Source of the DNA: Haplomitrium mnioides
Taxonomy: Eukaryota; Marchantiophyta; Haplomitriopsida; Calobryales
Length of the DNA stretch: 20,128 nt
Assembly (NCBI GenBank): GCA_049999725.1
Contig: JBNGIS010018745.1
Location: 1 to 20,128, forward strand
Direction: 5' to 3'
Position numbers and translations under genes: made by a program
Shown: one piece after another, positions 17,586 to 20,128 of the stretch
Numbering within the stretch: position 1 is the stretch's first letter
How the letters are laid out: each line of letters begins with the position of its first letter
The notes under the pieces: model-generated
The model's input: only the letters and a program-made list of their open reading frames with translations
Told to the model about the DNA's origin: nothing
Database searches by the model: none

Positions 17586-18379
17586 GTATTTTTTTACAAA
17601 GTTTTATTTGCTAAAGTTTCAATCTTGTTGCACTCCCAATCCATTTTACGTCTTTTCATCATGATTCAATTTGGTGCGCAAAATGGTTTTTGAGCAAGAC
17701 AATTTGGTTTTTTTGAAATTTAGCAAAGAAGTCTATGTTGGCATGGAAGTTCACTTTCCTTTTTATTTTTTTGTTTCTTCTTAGATGACCTTCTGCATTC
17801 CCTACTTCCAATTACTCAGTAGTCTTGGATCGCTTTAGTTGTCCATGCGGGCATGAGCTTTATTTATTCAAGTTTGAGTTAGCTATAGTTGTCCATTCGT
17901 GCAAGTATCTTTCAAACAAAGTGTGTCTACACTTGGGCCTTAGTTGTCCGTGCGCACATAGGCTTCAACAATCTTTTCACATATTTGCTTCAACAATCCT
18001 CTTGCGCCAACACTTTAGGGTTCTTTGTCAAAATTGTTTTGTATAAATTTTGAATGTTTTAATCAAATTTTTAAATTATAGATATCATTGTTTTTTTTGA
18101 AAATATTTAGCAACAAATGTCGTATAAAATTTTCTATATTATTCTTTTGTTGATGCTCATGCTTTTGACAGATGAAATTATAGATATAATATTGTTAAAA
18201 TACTCACAAGAAATTTTTTTCAATACAATGTACATTCAAAGTGAGCTATTTTGATATGTATAATTATAATTTTTTATACAAACGAATATTGCAAGAGTGA
18301 AAATCATGATATTTAAAGCGTAAATTACAAAATTGGTTTTTGAGAGCAAAAAATGAAACAAGAACACTGTAGCAGTTTC
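17586..18379. other. AT-rich spacer containing a second patch of the TGCG(C/G)GCAT motif
   Basis: No gene is seen. At 17833-17966 the phrase TAGTTGTCC(A/G)T followed by GCGGGCATG, TCGTGCAAG or GCGCACATA occurs three times, irregularly spaced by about 53-58 bp. This is the same core as the 15.9-kb minisatellite, and the two patches bracket the methyltransferase-like gene. The rest (18040-18350) is very AT-rich. Confidence 0.6.
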
Positions 18380-19864
18380 TAGTTCAAAGTAGCGGTTGTT
18401 TCATAAAGATTGTTTGGTGGGTGTGCATGTTATTGGTGTCATAGTGTTCAATCATGCTCTTTATTTGAGGGTCTTCTTTACTTACGGAAACTTAAGAAGT
18501 AATTCTAATTTGATAGTTATTGTGCTCAACAAAGTATTGTAAGACTTTGAAGGGCCGTTGCCTCTAACTTTGTATCTTCAGTTAGACAGCTCAACACGAG
18601 AGAATGAGAATTCTATCTTATTTAGATATCTTAGTCTCTTTATTTCCAAAAATGTTTTTTGAGCAATCAAGATGGGATTTCTCATGGTTGGCCATATTCA
18701 TGATCAAATCGATCAAATGTTCACCCGATTCTCGAAATGTTTGAAACATGTCAAAGCTTTCACGATTACGAGTCTCAACAAGGCGCTTCAATTATCCTCT
18801 AATCCTAACCCTCAGGTAGCTATTTTGTTAAAAACATGGGATTTCAAAAAGTTTCTACAACAACATCCCTCTCTGGTTCAAAGGATATATGATATTACCT
18901 TTAATCAACAATTTAAATTCCAGTTGAATGATTCCAAGGCAAAGATTTGGAGCAAACAATTTTCAATAGATGAATTTTGGTTACCTCTAGATGGTATTTG
19001 TCAACTCAAGTGCCTGCTTGAAGTGGACAAAGAAATTTTGAGTTCAATGTTGATTCCTCTCAAGGCATGTTCTGAAATCAAAAGATCTCAAAAGGAAGAA
19101 AGAGAAGTTGATGCCAAGTAAGTGGTCTTTGCAATAAAGGACAACATAAATGAGAACTCCTACAAGTTCATTACAGATTTTGATATTCAATGGTGAAATG
19201 ACTTTTTTCTTGCCTAACAAGAGATTGCAGCCTACATCCTTGAAAAACAAAGACAATGACTTGAAGTAGAATTTACTTTTCTACCTTCACAACCATCAAA
19301 CACTTGTAATGATTTTTAAAATGTTTGTCTAGGTTTTAAGCTTGATTGCCCACAAATAGAAGAAGATACTCCAGTATAGCAAATACTTTTTATATGTCGA
19401 TCAATCTATGATGAAGCACCTAGGCCGCGAGAAGGGACTCTTTCACACAACACTCGATATGGGCATAAATTTGGCAATCTACATGAGATAAAAGCTAGAA
19501 TTTTTATTTGTGTTGTTGCATCTCAAGATCCATGGCAGACCATTTTGGTTTGCCAAAGTACTCAAAGTTTTTTTATTTGGTGAGGAAGATCCCCCAAACC
19601 CAAAATGAGTACGTGTTCAATGGTTTGCTTGTAAGGNNNNNNNNNNNNNNNNNNNNNNNNNNNNNNNNNNNNNNNNNNNNNNNNNNNNNNNNNNNNNNNN
19701 NNNNNNNNNNNNNNNNNNNNNNNNNNNNNNNNNNNNACAAAAAAAACCCTCAATCTTGAAATGTTTCAAAGAGATTCAATCATCGTCATTAACACTGAGA
19801 CAAACATGTAAATCTTGATGAATCTTTTGAAGCTAAATCCGAAGAAGTTGATACAAGTGACTAA
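18380..19864 (+). pseudogene. Decayed DUF7869-like gene with an intron and an assembly gap
   Basis: Frame 3 from about 18380 reads GVIVFNHALYL, NLIVIVLNKVL, then DFEGPLPLTLYLQLDSSTRE, NENSILFRYLSLFISKN and GFLMVGHIHDQIDQMFTRFS. This matches the LQLDN...REN.N and VGHTH..IDQ.FSRFS hallmarks of the DUF7869 family (function unknown, common in repeat-rich plant and animal genomes). In-frame stops are TAA 18540 and TGA 18660. A strong donor GTAAGT at 19119 and an acceptor at 19331-19332 (TTTGTCTAG) bound a ~214-bp intron. The next exon (KLDCPQIEEDTPV, TAG, then YGHKFGNLHEIKARI) leads, after a slip near 19541, to FWFAKVLKVFLFGEEDPPNP and VRVQWFA, like the C-terminal FW-x2-KV...VQW(Y/F) block. After the gap, an acidic tail (NLDESFEAKSEEVDTSD) ends at TAA 19862. 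Confidence 0.62.
19637..19736. other. Assembly gap (100 N) in the DUF7869-like gene
   Basis: Exactly 100 N, so a placeholder length. It interrupts the C-terminal coding exon. Confidence 0.95.
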
Positions 19865-20128
19865 AGTCATTTAAGAACCTCATTGTATATTTTGTACTTT
19901 TAGTGCATTGTAATTTAAGATTATTATTTTATAAAACACTTGAGAATTTTATGAAGAAATTTGTTAAATTTATATACTACCTTGAATGTTTTAGTGTAAA
20001 TCACTCCAAGTTGATTGTTATTCTCTATGAATTAAACTTGAATCTATAGTTAATATTTTCATTTGCTTTGTAAAATATTTTCTTTTCCAAAATGTAAGTT
20101 TGTTGTTTCCAACTTTAGTGCTTGCTAA
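19865..20128. other. AT-rich 3' flank, nothing recognised
   Basis: AT-rich non-coding sequence. TTTTATAAAACAC near 19930 could serve as a weak 3'-end signal for the upstream gene. No open frame of note. Confidence 0.5.

Overview
The window looks like nuclear DNA of a land plant with a large, repeat-rich genome, probably a bryophyte, lycophyte, fern or gymnosperm. The evidence is plant-type AMT1, hexokinase and GID8 coding fragments, a Ty3/gypsy element of the plant non-chromovirus (Tat/Athila-like) type, and decayed genes of two families (N4/N6 DNA methyltransferase and DUF7869-like) that I associate mainly with non-flowering plants. The species cannot be fixed. No intact gene, tRNA, rRNA or CRISPR array is visible. 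Two 100-N assembly gaps lie at 2560-2659 and 19637-19736.

Layout. Positions 1-932 hold a chimera of same-strand fragments of three unrelated plant genes: ammonium transporter AMT1, hexokinase, an unassigned piece, and the LisH/CTLH start of GID8. Positions 933-2135 have no recognisable gene. Two tandem hairpin units at 2134-2250 end at the breakpoint of a retrotransposon.

Positions 2258-14552 are one decayed Ty3/gypsy element. It has a 5' LTR that keeps only its last ~1.86 kb, a PBS-like site, gag with three CCHC knuckles, protease, reverse transcriptase, RNase H, integrase and a polypurine tract. Its 3' LTR is unusually long (about 4.4 kb) and its first 2.6 kb is largely tandem arrays. The coding part changes frame at least four times, and every in-frame stop listed from 5509 to 9632 is TAG or TGA. 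Directly after the 3' LTR, 14553-15881 is the first ~1.3 kb of a related LTR on the opposite strand. This suggests that the plus-strand element inserted into an older reverse-oriented one.

From 15882 the DNA becomes AT-rich and non-LTR. It holds a ~24-bp minisatellite (15891-16190), a decayed N4/N6-type DNA methyltransferase-like gene (about 16271-17565, motif IV before motif I, with probable introns and an AATAAA signal), a second patch with the same core motif (17833-17966), and a decayed DUF7869-like gene with a GTAAGT splice donor (about 18380-19864). The last two genes lie on the same strand. They could be host genes or parts of one poorly described mobile element, and this is the part of the window most worth following up.
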